This document shows positions 46,449 through 55,669 of a DNA stretch of 63,769 nucleotides, piece by piece. Source of the stretch: Dietzia massiliensis (GTDB lineage: Bacteria > Actinomycetota > Actinomycetes > Mycobacteriales > Mycobacteriaceae); NCBI RefSeq assembly GCF_018390595.1, contig NZ_JAHBAV010000016.1:1-63769 (forward strand). The letters run 5' to 3'. Numbering within the stretch: the stretch's first letter is position 1; each line of letters opens with the position of its first letter. The notes beneath the pieces were generated by a model. It worked only from the letters and a program-made list of their open reading frames with translations, searched no databases and was not told the origin of the DNA. The translations under genes were made by a program, and so were the position numbers.

Positions 46449-46775
46449 TCAGCGCGGGTCGCCCACCTCGTCGCTACCGGGGGCACCGATCACTCCCGAG
46501 CGGTCGGTGCCCTCGTCGGCGAGCTGGTCCGGCGCCGGGTTCTCGACGTCGAAGCTCTCCGGCAGGTTCTTGATGTGCTTGTTCATGTTGCGCACCAGCA
46601 GGACCGTGGCGATGAGCAGCAGCAGCACGAGGGGGATGCCGAGCGGCGAGGCCTTGCCGAACTCGGGGCCGACCGGGTTGTCGTTGTACCCGGGGGTGCC
46701 GGGCGACTGGTTCTGAGCGAAGATCATCGCCGACTCGTACGCCAGGATCTGGACGTCCGGTCCCAGGGTGATCAT
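46449..46775 (-). CDS. Rv1081c-like small membrane protein, 108 aa
   Basis: An N-terminal portion ([20 protein letters not shown]) precedes a single strong helix, [19 protein letters not shown], and a polar C-terminal tail beginning [20 protein letters not shown]. Its coupling to mca (ATGA overlap with mca stop) and location next to greA/mca match Rv1081c of M. tuberculosis. No function known. N-terminus outside, tail inside is a guess from the positive residues after the helix. Confidence 0.75.
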   Translation of the reverse strand: MITLGPDVQILAYESAMIFAQNQSPGTPGYNDNPVGPEFGKASPLGIPLVLLLLIATVLLVRNMNKHIKNLPESFDVENPAPDQLADEGTDRSGVIGAPGSDEVGDPR

Positions 46776-47695
46776 CTCGGGTCCTCACTCGTGCTCGGTC
46801 CGACAGGGAGCTCGACCGACGGGTCGACTCCCGCGAAGAGGTCTGTCTCGTATTCTCCCTCACCGAGCTGAGGAAAGCCCACCCGACTGGCTGCCAGTTC
46901 GAACTCCTCGGTCGGCCACACCCGCTGCTGCATCTCCACCGGCGCGGCGAAGAACCAGCCGTTGGGGTCGATCTGGGTGGCGTGCGCCAGGAGGGCCGAG
47001 TTGCGCTGCTCGAAGTAGTCCGCGCACTCCACCCGGGTGGTCACCCGCTCCATCACGTCCGGACGGTCCTTCCAGCGGGACAGGAACTCGTCGAAGTGGC
47101 GGACGCCGTCGCGGGCGTAGAGCTCCTCGTCGAGCAGCTCGAGGCGGCGCCTGGGGAAGCCGTGCGTGTAGTAGACCTTCGCGATGGCCCACGGCTCGCC
47201 CGCGTCCGGATACCGGGTGGGGTCCGCGGCGGCCTCGTAGGCGGCCATCGACGCCGAGTGCACCTTCAGATGATCCGGGTGGGGATAACCACCGTTCTCG
47301 TCGTAGGTGATCATCACGTGTGGCCGGAACTCACGGATCCTGCGGACCAGGGCCTCGGTGACCTCGTCGTCGTCGGCCAGGGCGAAGCACCCCTCCGGCA
47401 GGGGCGGCAACGGATCCCCCTCGGGCAGCCCCGAGTCCACGTAGCCCAGCCAGTGGTGGTCGACGCCCAGGATGTCGGCGGCGCGCGCCATCTCGCGCAC
47501 GCGCACCGCTGGGAGATCCGCGACGATGTCCGGGCGATCCATCGCGGGGTTGAGGATGTCGCCCCGCTCTCCCCCGGTGCACGTCTCGACCAGCACGTGG
47601 ACACCCTCCGCGACGTATTTGGCCATGGTCGCCGACCCCTTGGACGACTCGTCGTCGGGGTGGGCGTGGACCGCCATCAGCCGCAGACCGGCCAT
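46772..47695 (-). CDS. mca: Mycothiol S-conjugate amidase
   Basis: Mca cleaves mycothiol S-conjugates of toxins and releases mercapturic acids for export, a zinc hydrolase of Mycobacteriales and relatives. The zinc site is in [13 protein letters not shown] (residues 9-21) with the HPDH pair of [18 protein letters not shown]-type residues near [15 protein letters not shown] and a C-terminal region to the stop are complete; the length, about 307 aa, is normal for Mca (MshB is shorter). Its stop overlaps the Rv1081c-like start by four bases. ATG at 47695 ([10 protein letters not shown]) is preferred to a GTG three codons before it. Confidence 0.9.
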   Translation of the reverse strand: MAGLRLMAVHAHPDDESSKGSATMAKYVAEGVHVLVETCTGGERGDILNPAMDRPDIVADLPAVRVREMARAADILGVDHHWLGYVDSGLPEGDPLPPLPEGCFALADDDEVTEALVRRIREFRPHVMITYDENGGYPHPDHLKVHSASMAAYEAAADPTRYPDAGEPWAIAKVYYTHGFPRRRLELLDEELYARDGVRHFDEFLSRWKDRPDVMERVTTRVECADYFEQRNSALLAHATQIDPNGWFFAAPVEMQQRVWPTEEFELAASRVGFPQLGEGEYETDLFAGVDPSVELPVGPSTSEDPR

Positions 47696-47832
47696 CGGGT
47701 GCACCTGCCGTTCTTCTCGAGTAGGTGGAGGACCGCACCATTCTATGGGCGTCGTCGCGCGGCGTGCCCCCGGCCCGTGCCCCGGTGGACCCCCGACCGT
47801 CGTCGCCGACGCGCCCGGATACCCTGGCCCCC

Positions 47833-48291
47833 ATGAGTGAGCCGAGGTCGGACGCCCCGTCGCAGCGCCCCGTGGGGCCGCCCGCCGACCGGTACGCCGA
47901 CGCCGACCGCGGCTCGGGCCTGGCCGGCAAGGTCGTCGCCGTTCTCCTCGTCCTGCTCGTGGGCGCGCTGCTGGTGGCCGGCGTGGTGACGATGTACCGC
48001 CTCAACCAGACGCCCGACATCTCGGGCGAGGCGACCGGCGTGGAGGTCGTGGACTCCGGCCGGGTCGACCTCACGTTCACCGTCACCCGCGAGGAACCGG
48101 GCACCCCCGCCTACTGCATCATCCGGGCTCAGGAGGAGTCCAAGGGCGAGCTGGGCCGGCGTGAGGTCTACGTTCCTCCGTCCGAGAACGGCACCGTCGA
48201 GATCACCGCGTCGGTGTTCACCACCGACCGTGCGTTCATCGCCGACGTCTACGGTTGCGGCGAGGACGTCCCGGACTACCTGCGCAGGTAG
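47833..48291 (+). CDS. DUF4307 membrane protein, 152 aa
   Basis: A cytoplasmic N-terminus (about residues 1-30) leads to one helix ([22 protein letters not shown]) and an exported beta-sandwich domain with [40 protein letters not shown] and [16 protein letters not shown]. Two Cys (AYC, YGC) could form a disulfide. This matches DUF4307, at the position of Rv1083 beside mca. It is divergent from mca and runs in the same direction as greA, 135 nt ahead of it. Confidence 0.8.
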   Translation: MSEPRSDAPSQRPVGPPADRYADADRGSGLAGKVVAVLLVLLVGALLVAGVVTMYRLNQTPDISGEATGVEVVDSGRVDLTFTVTREEPGTPAYCIIRAQEESKGELGRREVYVPPSENGTVEITASVFTTDRAFIADVYGCGEDVPDYLRR

Positions 48292-48358
48292 AGCGCCCGG
48301 GAGCCCGACCGACCGCCGCCCTCGCGCGGCGGCGTCTGTGTTAATATTGGCGCTTCAG

Positions 48359-48390
48359 CACGGCTCCCGGTTTCGCGGGGCCGTGTTTTT
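48359..48390 (+). terminator. Rho-independent terminator in the greA leader
   Basis: CACGGCTCC and GGGGCCGTG form a 9-bp stem (one T-G pair) followed by TTTTTC. This is a strong canonical terminator for actinobacteria. It lies after the DUF4307 gene but 36 nt ahead of greA. An AT-rich TTAATATT (48341-48348) just before it resembles a -10 element, so a transcript could start here and end at the hairpin, as in the greA leader of enteric bacteria (inference). Confidence 0.75.
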
Positions 48391-48426
48391 CTTAACTCAC
48401 GCACGCGAACAGATTGGAGTGCGCTC

Positions 48427-48924
48427 ATGGCGAACGACACCCAGGTCCACTGGCTGACCCAGGACTCGTACGACCGCCTCATGGCCGAGAAGGAGGCGCT
48501 GATCGCGAACCGTCCGGTCATCGCCGCCGAGATCAACGAACGGCGCGAGGAGGGCGACCTCAAGGAGAACGCCGGCTACCACGCCGCGCGCGAGCAGCAG
48601 GGCCAGGAGGAGGCGCGGATCCGCACCATCGACGACCTGCTGGCCAACGCCCAGGTCGGCGAGACGCCCACCGAGTCCGGCGTCGCGCTCATCGGTTCCG
48701 TCGTCCGCGCGTACTACAACGGCAACGAGGACACCAAGGAGACCTTCCTCATCGGCACCCGCGGCGAGGGCTCCGGCAAGGACGACCTCGAGATCTACTC
48801 GCCCGACTCGCCGCTCGGCAAGGCCGTGCTGGGCGCCAAGAACGGTGAGACCCGCGAGTACACCGCCCCCAACGGCAAGAAGGTCTCCGTCACCGTCGTG
48901 ACCGCGGAGCCGTACCAGAGCTGA
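48427..48924 (+). CDS. greA: Transcript cleavage factor GreA
   Basis: GreA rescues backtracked RNA polymerase by stimulating cleavage of the nascent RNA. The acidic tip is in [20 protein letters not shown] (residues 38-57) on the coiled coil, and the C-terminal FKBP-like domain has [36 protein letters not shown] and [11 protein letters not shown]. At 165 aa, complete. The gene starts after a terminator-like hairpin, so its expression may depend on readthrough or on an internal promoter. Confidence 0.95.
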   Translation: MANDTQVHWLTQDSYDRLMAEKEALIANRPVIAAEINERREEGDLKENAGYHAAREQQGQEEARIRTIDDLLANAQVGETPTESGVALIGSVVRAYYNGNEDTKETFLIGTRGEGSGKDDLEIYSPDSPLGKAVLGAKNGETREYTAPNGKKVSVTVVTAEPYQS

Positions 48925-49017
48925 CCTGCTCCGTGGAGATCCCGGTGGTAGGTTCTTCACGAATGTCGGGTCGCCCAGACGCGCCCGACTCAGCGCCGGC
49001 GTAGCAGGAGTTCCAAC

Positions 49018-51282
49018 GTGTCAGACGGTTCCCAGGACAGGCCCCACGGCCCTGCCCCGACGATCGAGGCGGCCGCAGCGAGGGTCCTGGGTCCGGCACT
49101 CCGGACCGGCCAGTCACCCTTCGAGGACGATCTCTACACCTGGACCCCCGAGGTCGCGGAGGAGCTCGCCCGCCGCCTGGACGCCGATCCCGAGGACGGC
49201 GCCGCCGGCGGCGGGGCGGGCCCGACCGGGGCTGCGGCGCCCGGGTCGACCCGCTCCCCGGTCATGCAGGCGCTGCACGACCAGCTCGAGGGCGCCCCGC
49301 GGCCGGTGGTGCTGCTGGCCGCCGAGCTGCTGTACATCCAGCAACTTCCGCTGAGCACCGTCACCGCGCGCCTCAAGCGGGGCCGCGTCCGCGACGTGCT
49401 GTCCTGGATGGACGAGGCGCCGGAGATCCCCGCCGACCTCGACGAGGTCCTCACGGAGAAGGGCCCGCTGACCGGCGGCCTGGGCTTCAACGTGCAGATG
49501 CGGGAGCACCTGCGCTGGCTGTGCTCGTTCATCGTCCACTGGGCCGAGCTCGACGCGTCCGTCCGCGACGCGGCCCTGTCCGACCCGTGGGAGTTCCAGC
49601 GGGCCGCGCGCTCGACGCCCGGCGACTGGCGGGCCATCCGCTACAGCCTCCAGTACCTGGTGTGGCCCGGCTACTTCCAGCCGATCGTCAAGCACGAGCA
49701 CAAGACGCGGATCCGCGACGCGTTCGCCGACCTCATCGGCGGGCCGTCCGGTATCGACGAGCTCGACATCGACCAGGACCTCCACCGGATCTCGGAGGTG
49801 CTGTCCGCGCAGCTCGGTCAGCCCGTGGACTGGTACCGCGGCTCCGTGGCCAACCAGTGGCAGCGGCACCGCGACGACCACTCCCGCCGCGCGTGGCTCG
49901 TGCGACCCGGCAGGGGCGGCGTCGGCCAGTCCGGGCAGTGGGTCGCGCAGAACCGCATCGCGCTGCCCGCCTCCCACCTGCCGCGTATCCCCGCCCACGC
50001 CAGCCGGCTAGAGGTCTCCCAGGCCGTCGAGCAGGGCTACCCGCACCTTGACTACCAGGCGCGCTTCCAGCTCACCGCCGAGCTGCACACGTTCCTGTCC
50101 CGGATGAGCCCGCAGGACGTGGTGGCCACCGTCGCCGACGCCAAGCTGCACCTGGGCACCCTCACCGACGACCTCGGGTACGTCGAGGACGGCGGGCAGC
50201 AGCTCGAGCGGTCGGTGCTGTGGAGCGCCGTCACCCTCGATCTCGAGTCCCTGCCGAGCCCCCTGTCCGAGCTGATCGGCGAGCCCGGCACGGTCGTCGA
50301 CCTCACCGACGGGCTCGACGCGCTGCTCTCGGCCATGCACCCGGGGCGCCACTCCACCGAGTCGCAGGTCGCGGAGGCCCCCGCCGCGGGCGCGGTGCCC
50401 ACGCTGCCCGAGGTCACCGACGAGCTCGCCGACGGCCTGCACATGCCGCGCAAAGAACTGCAGGAGATCGTCGACACGCTGCAGCAGCGTCAGCAGATCG
50501 TGTTCTACGGCCCGCCCGGTACCGGCAAGACGTATCTCGCCCAGGAGCTCGCGCGCTTCCTCGCCGGTCCCGACGACCCGAGCCGCGTCCAGCTGGTGCA
50601 GTTCCACCCGAGCTACGCCTACGAGGACTTCTTCGAGGGCTACCGCCCCACCCTCACCGAATCCGGTCAGCCGGGCTTCGCGCTGCAGGCCGGCCCGCTG
50701 CGTCGGCAGGCCGCGCGCGCGACGTCGGAGTCGGGCCGGGAGCACCCGAGCTTCCTCATCATCGACGAGATGAACCGCGCCGACCTCGCTCGCGTGTTCG
50801 GCGAGATGTACTTCCTGCTCGAGTACCGCGACCGCACGGTCCTGCCCCAGTACTCCCCCGACACGTCGTTCCGGCTGCCGCGCAACCTGTTCATCATCGG
50901 CACCATGAACACCGCGGACCGCTCGATCGCCATGGTCGACGCGGCCATCCGCCGCCGCTTCGCGTTCATGGAACTGCACCCCGACACCCCGCCGGTCGCC
51001 GGTGTGCTGCGCCGTCACCTAGAGGCACGCGGCGCGTCGACCGAGCCGGCGGAGCTGCTCGAGGCGCTCAACTCGGAGATCGACGACTCCGACCGCGACC
51101 TGCGGATCGGGCCGTCGTACTTCATGAAGGACCAGGCCACCGAGCCCGGCGGCCTCGAGGCGATCTGGCGGTACGACCTGCTGCCGCTCCTCGAGGAGCA
51201 CTACTACGGGCGGCTCACCCGCGCCGAGGTCCACGAGCGGTTCGGCCTGGCGGCGCTGCGCCGCAAGATCGGGCGGGCGTGA
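49018..51282 (+). CDS. mcrB: McrB-type AAA+ GTPase
   Basis: McrB is the motor of McrBC modification-dependent systems. The Walker A FYGPPGTGKTYLAQELARF lies at about residue 496, Walker B SFLIIDEMNRADLARVF at about 578 and the McrB signature NLFIIGTMNTADRSIAMVDA at about 625. The N-terminal 480 residues do not resemble the E. coli DNA-binding domain in what I can read. They are helical, with DVLSWMDEAPEIPADLDEVL and RWLCSFIVHWAELDA, so target recognition is unknown. Length 754 aa, GTG start. Its stop overlaps the McrC start by four bases. Confidence 0.88.
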   Translation: MSDGSQDRPHGPAPTIEAAAARVLGPALRTGQSPFEDDLYTWTPEVAEELARRLDADPEDGAAGGGAGPTGAAAPGSTRSPVMQALHDQLEGAPRPVVLLAAELLYIQQLPLSTVTARLKRGRVRDVLSWMDEAPEIPADLDEVLTEKGPLTGGLGFNVQMREHLRWLCSFIVHWAELDASVRDAALSDPWEFQRAARSTPGDWRAIRYSLQYLVWPGYFQPIVKHEHKTRIRDAFADLIGGPSGIDELDIDQDLHRISEVLSAQLGQPVDWYRGSVANQWQRHRDDHSRRAWLVRPGRGGVGQSGQWVAQNRIALPASHLPRIPAHASRLEVSQAVEQGYPHLDYQARFQLTAELHTFLSRMSPQDVVATVADAKLHLGTLTDDLGYVEDGGQQLERSVLWSAVTLDLESLPSPLSELIGEPGTVVDLTDGLDALLSAMHPGRHSTESQVAEAPAAGAVPTLPEVTDELADGLHMPRKELQEIVDTLQQRQQIVFYGPPGTGKTYLAQELARFLAGPDDPSRVQLVQFHPSYAYEDFFEGYRPTLTESGQPGFALQAGPLRRQAARATSESGREHPSFLIIDEMNRADLARVFGEMYFLLEYRDRTVLPQYSPDTSFRLPRNLFIIGTMNTADRSIAMVDAAIRRRFAFMELHPDTPPVAGVLRRHLEARGASTEPAELLEALNSEIDDSDRDLRIGPSYFMKDQATEPGGLEAIWRYDLLPLLEEHYYGRLTRAEVHERFGLAALRRKIGRA

Positions 51283-52598
51283 CCGCGACCTCGACGGGTC
51301 CGGGGGCGTCCGAGCTGATGTCCCTGGAGTTCGACGAGTTCGACCGTCGGGGCAGGCTCGTCACCCTGAGCTGGGAGGGCGCGCAGCACCTGTCGCAGAC
51401 CGGGCTGGTGGAGGTCCTGCCCGCAGGCCGCGACACGTGGCGGCTCATCCCCAGCGGTGCCGTGGGGTCGGTGCGGGTCGAGGGCCTGTCCGTGCGGGTC
51501 CTGCCGGCCGCGAGCCTCGGGCTGACGCAGCTGTTCTTCCTGCTGGATCACGCGGCCGACGACGCGTTCCTGGCCTCGGCCGTCCAGGCGCGGGACGACG
51601 ACGAGCTGTGGTCCTCCGTCGCCGAGTCGATGGCGCGGCTGGCGCACCAGGCGTTGGCCGCCGGGCTGCTGCGGGGGTACCGCAGGGTCGACGAGGCGCT
51701 GACCACCGTGCGCGGCAGGATCCGGCTCGGCGACCAGATCCGCCGCCACCCGGGCATGACCATCCCGCTCGAGGTCACATACTCCGAGTTCACGCCGGAC
51801 ATCGCCGAGAACCGCATCCTGCGCACGGCCGCACACCGCCTGCAGTTCCTGCCCGAGCTGCCCGACGCGACCCGCCGCCGGCTCGCCATGGTCGACGCCA
51901 GGTTGTCCGACGCCTCGCTCATCGGCCAGGGGGCGCCGGTGCCCGCGTGGACGCCGAGCCGGCTCAACGCCCGGTTCCAGGACGCGCTGTCGCTCGCGGA
52001 CCGCATCGTGCGGCGCATCTCGGTGGAGGTCGAGGACGGCCACGCGGCGTCGGCCGCGTTCGTCACCGAGATGCCGGAGCTGTTCGAACGGTACGTGGAG
52101 GCCGAGCTGACCGCCGCCCTCGACGGGCGGGGCGGGCGGCTATTGCACAACCCCGTCGTCAATCTGGACTCCGGTACCGAGGCCGACGGTGACACCCCGT
52201 CCGGCCGTCACCGCGCCGCCGCGGGGGACGGTGACCACATCTCGGTGCGGACCGGGTTGGTGTACGAGGTCGACGGCGAGCCGGTCGCCACGTTCGTACC
52301 GACCTATCCCACGGACCGCCGGACCCGCGCGGCCGAGCACTACCGGCTGTTGGCCGCCTGCACGGCGCTCGGCGTCGATCGCGCGTACCTGGTGTACCCC
52401 GCCCAGCGGCGTGACGATTTTCCCCAGCCGCGGCGGATCGTGCACACGGACATCTCGATCGTCGAGTACCCCGTCGACCTCTCCGGCGGCCCCGCCGACA
52501 GCCGTCGGGCTATCGTCGAGTTGGCCGAGCACGCGCGCACCCTCGCATGTGCACCCGCCGCCCGCCACCGCACGGAAGGGAGACGACACGCCAGATGA
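51279..52598 (+). CDS. mcrC: McrC-like partner with degenerate nuclease motif
   Basis: Similarity to McrC is clear from SVRVEGLSVRVLPA, QALAAGLLRGYRRVDEALTTVRGRIRL, EVTYSEFTPDIAENRILRTA and the final VDRAYLVYPAQRR. McrC nucleases carry a PD-(D/E)xK site, usually seen as RPDLV...G...FDAKY. Here the aligned positions read RTGLVYEVDG (residues 324-333) and ATFVPTYP (337-344), so both acidic residues and the Lys appear to be replaced. The protein is otherwise intact at 439 aa. It starts at a GTG overlapping the mcrB stop and ends at an ATG overlap with the esterase gene. Confidence 0.8.
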   Translation: MTATSTGPGASELMSLEFDEFDRRGRLVTLSWEGAQHLSQTGLVEVLPAGRDTWRLIPSGAVGSVRVEGLSVRVLPAASLGLTQLFFLLDHAADDAFLASAVQARDDDELWSSVAESMARLAHQALAAGLLRGYRRVDEALTTVRGRIRLGDQIRRHPGMTIPLEVTYSEFTPDIAENRILRTAAHRLQFLPELPDATRRRLAMVDARLSDASLIGQGAPVPAWTPSRLNARFQDALSLADRIVRRISVEVEDGHAASAAFVTEMPELFERYVEAELTAALDGRGGRLLHNPVVNLDSGTEADGDTPSGRHRAAAGDGDHISVRTGLVYEVDGEPVATFVPTYPTDRRTRAAEHYRLLAACTALGVDRAYLVYPAQRRDDFPQPRRIVHTDISIVEYPVDLSGGPADSRRAIVELAEHARTLACAPAARHRTEGRRHAR

Positions 52599-53779
52599 AC
52601 GACGCCGATGATCCCGCCCGCCGACTCATGGTGAGTCTCGCGCTGGCCGCGGTGGGGACGGTCGGCGCGTATCGCGGCGCGTACGAGGTGCTCGCACAGC
52701 AGGCCAGGATCGCCCGCCGGGTGATCCCGAAGCCCACCTCCCGCCCCTACGACGGCGACGGGCTGTACCGCCCCGGGGCGGCGTCTCCAGATCCGTGGCG
52801 GCCGGGCATGACGTGCGACGTCCACATGATGATCTTCGGCGACTCGCTGGCCGCCGGGCTGGGCGCCGACTCTCCCGACGAACTACCGGGTGTCCTGCTG
52901 GCCCGCGGTCTCGCCGAGGAGGCCGGTTGGGACGTCCGGTTGAGCATCAAGGCGATCGTCGGCGCCACCTCCAAGGGGCTGGCGGGGCAGGTCGAAGCGA
53001 TGCAGGTCGCGCACGGTCGGCCGGACATCTCCGTGATCCTCATCGGCGGCAACGACATCACCTCGCGCAACGCGATCGGCCCGTCGGCCCGCCGCGTCGG
53101 GGAAGCCGTGCAGGCTCTGCGTGACGGCGGTTCCCACGTCGTGGTGGGCACGTGTCCGGACCTGGGCATCATCAAGCCGGTGCCGCAGCCGCTGCGGTCG
53201 GTCATGGCCACGCTCAGCCGGCGACTGGCCGCCGCGCAGGCCGTGCAGGTCCGCCGGGCCGGGGGCGTCCCGGTGTCGCTGGCCGAGACCCTGGCCCCCG
53301 AGTTCCACCGTCGCGGCGAGAGTCTGTTCTCCCCCGACCGCTTCCACCCCAACTCGGCCGGCTACGAGCTCGCCGCCGGCCTGCTGCTGCCCGCGGTCTG
53401 TGTGGCGCTGGGCGTGTGGGACGAGGTGCCCGAGGAGCATCTGCCGCACGATGCCGCCGAGGCCGCCGCGTCACTCGAGGCCGCGGACGTCGCCGCCGAG
53501 GCCGCCGAACCGGCCGACGCCTCCGGCCCTGCCGAACACCGTGAGTCCGTGGTCGCCCGCCTCACCAAACGCCTCACCGACTTCGTCCGCACCCACGAGG
53601 ACACGGGCGACGAGGGCGAAAACGCGTTCCTGCATAATGAGGACGTGGACGCCGATCCGGAGAGCACGGGGGATGCCCGCGAGGCCGCGGACACCCTCCG
53701 GCGACGGAGCCGGATCCTCCGGTTGGCACGCCTCACCCGGGACGACCCCCACCCGGGCGAACCGACCGACCAGACCTGA
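52595..53779 (+). CDS. Membrane-anchored SGNH/GDSL hydrolase
   Basis: The start MNDADDPARRLMVSLALAAV holds a signal-anchor-like helix. Then comes the SGNH core: block I MMIFGDSLAAGLGADSPDEL (Ser nucleophile), block III ISVILIGGNDIT (Asn) and block V FSPDRFHPNSAGY (Asp and His). The last 130 residues are Ala/Glu-rich with no domain I know. Position next to fadA matches the GDSL esterase Rv1075c, so it is backbone, although its ATG overlaps the mcrC stop by four bases. Likely an esterase of cell-envelope or acyl substrates. Confidence 0.8.
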   Translation: MNDADDPARRLMVSLALAAVGTVGAYRGAYEVLAQQARIARRVIPKPTSRPYDGDGLYRPGAASPDPWRPGMTCDVHMMIFGDSLAAGLGADSPDELPGVLLARGLAEEAGWDVRLSIKAIVGATSKGLAGQVEAMQVAHGRPDISVILIGGNDITSRNAIGPSARRVGEAVQALRDGGSHVVVGTCPDLGIIKPVPQPLRSVMATLSRRLAAAQAVQVRRAGGVPVSLAETLAPEFHRRGESLFSPDRFHPNSAGYELAAGLLLPAVCVALGVWDEVPEEHLPHDAAEAAASLEAADVAAEAAEPADASGPAEHRESVVARLTKRLTDFVRTHEDTGDEGENAFLHNEDVDADPESTGDAREAADTLRRRSRILRLARLTRDDPHPGEPTDQT

Positions 53780-53828
53780 CCCTCACCTGCCACACACGAA
53801 GCAGCCACCAGACACGAAGGAGCCTTCC

Positions 53829-55049
53829 ATGCCGGAAGCCGTGATCGTCTCTTACGCCCGTTCCCCCATCGGGCGCGCCAACAAGGGGTCCCTGGTGGGC
53901 ATCCGCTCGGACGACCTCACCGCCCAGATGGTCAAGGCGGCACTGGCCAAGGTGCCCGAGCTCGACCCCGCCCAGGTCGACGACCTCATGCTGGGCTGCG
54001 GACTGCCCGGCGGCCAGCAGGGCTTCAACATGGCCCGCGTCGTCTCCGTGCTCGCCGGCATGGACACCGTCCCCGGCACCACGGTGAACCGCTACTGCTC
54101 GTCGTCGCTGCAGACCACCCGCATGGCGCTGCACGCGATCAAGGCCGGCGAGGGCGACGTGTTCATCTCCGCCGGTGTGGAGACCGTCTCCAACTTCCAG
54201 TACGGCACCTCGGACCACATCCCGAACACCCACAACCCGATCTTCGCCGACGCCGAGGCCCGCACCGCCCAGCGCGCCGAGGGTGGCGCCGACGTGTGGA
54301 CCGACCCGCGTGACCAGGGCGTCCTGCCGGACGTGTACATCCCGATGGGCCAGACCGCCGAGAACGTCGCCCAGATCACCGGCATCACCCGCGAGGAGCA
54401 GGACCACTGGGGTGTGCGGTCGCAGAACCGCGCGGTCGCGGCCGTCGAGCGTGGCCACTTCGCCAACGAGATCACCCCTGTGACCATGCCCGACGGCACC
54501 GTCGTCACCGCTGACGACGGCCCGCGCCCCGGCACCACCTACGAGAAGATCTCGCAGCTCAAGCCGGTCTTCCGTCCCGACGGCACCGTCGCGGCCGGCA
54601 ACTGCTGCCCGCTCAACGACGGCGCCGCCGCCCTGGTGATCATGTCCGACACCAAGGCCAAGGAGCTCGGTCTCACCCCGCTCGCGCGCGTCGTCTCCAC
54701 CGGCGTGTCCGGCCTGTCGCCGGAAATCATGGGCCTCGGGCCGATCCAGGCCGTCAAGAACGCCCTGCGCATCGCCGGCAAGTCGATCTCCGACATCGAC
54801 CTGTTCGAGATCAACGAGGCGTTCGCCGTCCAGGTGCTCGGCTCCGCCCGCGAGCTGGGCATCGACGAGGACAAGCTCAACGTCAACGGCGGCGCCATCG
54901 CGCTCGGCCACCCGTTCGGCATGACCGGCGCCCGCATCACCGCGTCGCTCATCAACAACCTGCAGGCCGAGGACAAGCAGTTCGGCGTCGAGACCATGTG
55001 TGTCGGCGGCGGCCAGGGCATGGCGATGGTGCTCGAGCGCCTGAGCTGA
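53829..55049 (+). CDS. fadA: Acetyl-CoA acyltransferase (FadA-type thiolase)
   Basis: A complete thiolase: nucleophile Cys in NRYCSSSLQT (about residue 91), DLFEINEAFAVQVLG, GHPFGMTGAR (His) and MCVGGGQGMAM (second Cys). It likely cleaves 3-ketoacyl-CoA in beta-oxidation, matching Rv1074c/fadA3 by place. From ATG 53829 it is 406 aa. The thiolase relic at 20647-20763 resembles its central block. A strong hairpin follows at 55071-55105. Confidence 0.92.
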   Translation: MPEAVIVSYARSPIGRANKGSLVGIRSDDLTAQMVKAALAKVPELDPAQVDDLMLGCGLPGGQQGFNMARVVSVLAGMDTVPGTTVNRYCSSSLQTTRMALHAIKAGEGDVFISAGVETVSNFQYGTSDHIPNTHNPIFADAEARTAQRAEGGADVWTDPRDQGVLPDVYIPMGQTAENVAQITGITREEQDHWGVRSQNRAVAAVERGHFANEITPVTMPDGTVVTADDGPRPGTTYEKISQLKPVFRPDGTVAAGNCCPLNDGAAALVIMSDTKAKELGLTPLARVVSTGVSGLSPEIMGLGPIQAVKNALRIAGKSISDIDLFEINEAFAVQVLGSARELGIDEDKLNVNGGAIALGHPFGMTGARITASLINNLQAEDKQFGVETMCVGGGQGMAMVLERLS

Positions 55050-55070
55050 TCCCCCGCGGGCGGTACGCCC

Positions 55071-55105
55071 GAGCCCCGCACCTGTTCTGAGCAGGTGCGG
55101 GGCTC
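55071..55105 (+). terminator. Strong hairpin terminator after fadA
   Basis: A perfect 14-bp stem (GAGCCCCGCACCTG at 55071-55084 with CAGGTGCGGGGCTC at 55092-55105) and 7-nt loop, 21 nt after the fadA stop. The downstream stretch (GTCGTCTGTCC) is T-poor. Confidence 0.8.
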
Positions 55106-55143
55106 GTCGTCTGTCCGGTCGCGCGGATGTGGGCCGTGCCGTC

Positions 55144-55341
55144 TCAGATACCGGCCTGGTCCAGCAGGCCGCTGCCCACGGCGAACGGGATGAGGGCGAT
55201 CCCCACCGACGCGTTGTCGTACACGACCTGCTCGAAGTCGCTCCCGACAGCCGAGCTCGCGGCGGCCAGGCCGGTGACGGCGGCGTCGAACAGGTCGGCC
55301 AGGAAGCCGCCGAGGGGGCCGGTCGGACGCGTGGGCATCAT
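55144..55341 (-). CDS. Small hydrophobic protein, 65 aa
   Basis: From ATG 55341 (or 55338) with an AGAGGAA site, the frame encodes MMPTRPTGPLGGFLADLFDA, AVTGLAAASSAVGSDFEQ and NASVGIALIPFAVGSGLLDQ. The composition is alternating small and hydrophobic residues, with one or two possible membrane-associated helices. I recognise no family. It lies between the fadA terminator and the Bax inhibitor-1 gene on the minus strand, and its size makes it hard to tell from a chance frame. Confidence 0.45.
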   Translation of the reverse strand: MMPTRPTGPLGGFLADLFDAAVTGLAAASSAVGSDFEQVVYDNASVGIALIPFAVGSGLLDQAGI

Positions 55342-55669
55342 GGTGAGTTCCTCTCGTCGCGGGATGTGACGGGGCGCTACTTTACTCCGCGAGCGGCCAC
55401 GACGGGGTCGCTTCCGCCGGTCGCCGGTCGAGCGCGTCCGGCCAGGGGGCTTCTGGCAGTTGTGCTTCCGATTCGTCGGCACCCCGCCCGGTTGCGCTTC
55501 CGTTCGACGACATAACGGATGCACAACCCCGGCGCCAGGCGACGAAAGGGGTGCACAACCACCGCGGGACGGCCTCCCCGACCCCAGAATCGCCGCGGCC
55601 CCGGCCTCCCTGGGGCAGGGTGCCGGGGCCGCGGACGCGCTGCGCGCGGGGTGCGTGCCGACCGGGTTG
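55342..55669. other. Gene-free stretch ahead of the small hydrophobic gene
   Basis: This 328-nt stretch contains the perfect hairpin at 55593-55634. It also has a TGCACAACC sequence twice (near 55517 and 55551), about 34 nt apart. I see no gene. The upstream part presumably holds the promoter of the 65-aa gene. Confidence 0.45.
55593..55634. terminator. Hairpin downstream of the Bax inhibitor-1 gene
   Basis: CCGCGGCCCCGGC (55593-55605) and GCCGGGGCCGCGG (55622-55634) form a perfect 13-bp stem with a 16-nt loop, 35 nt beyond the Bax inhibitor-1 stop on the minus strand. Confidence 0.7.

Noticed and set aside
49018..53779. McrB-McrC-GDSL hydrolase as a three-gene defence unit
   Set aside because: The GDSL esterase next to fadA matches the backbone gene Rv1075c, so its overlap with mcrC is probably incidental to the insertion of mcrBC.
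55517..55560. TGCACAACC repeated twice as an attachment site
   Set aside because: Only nine bases, two copies, no integrase gene or tRNA beside it.
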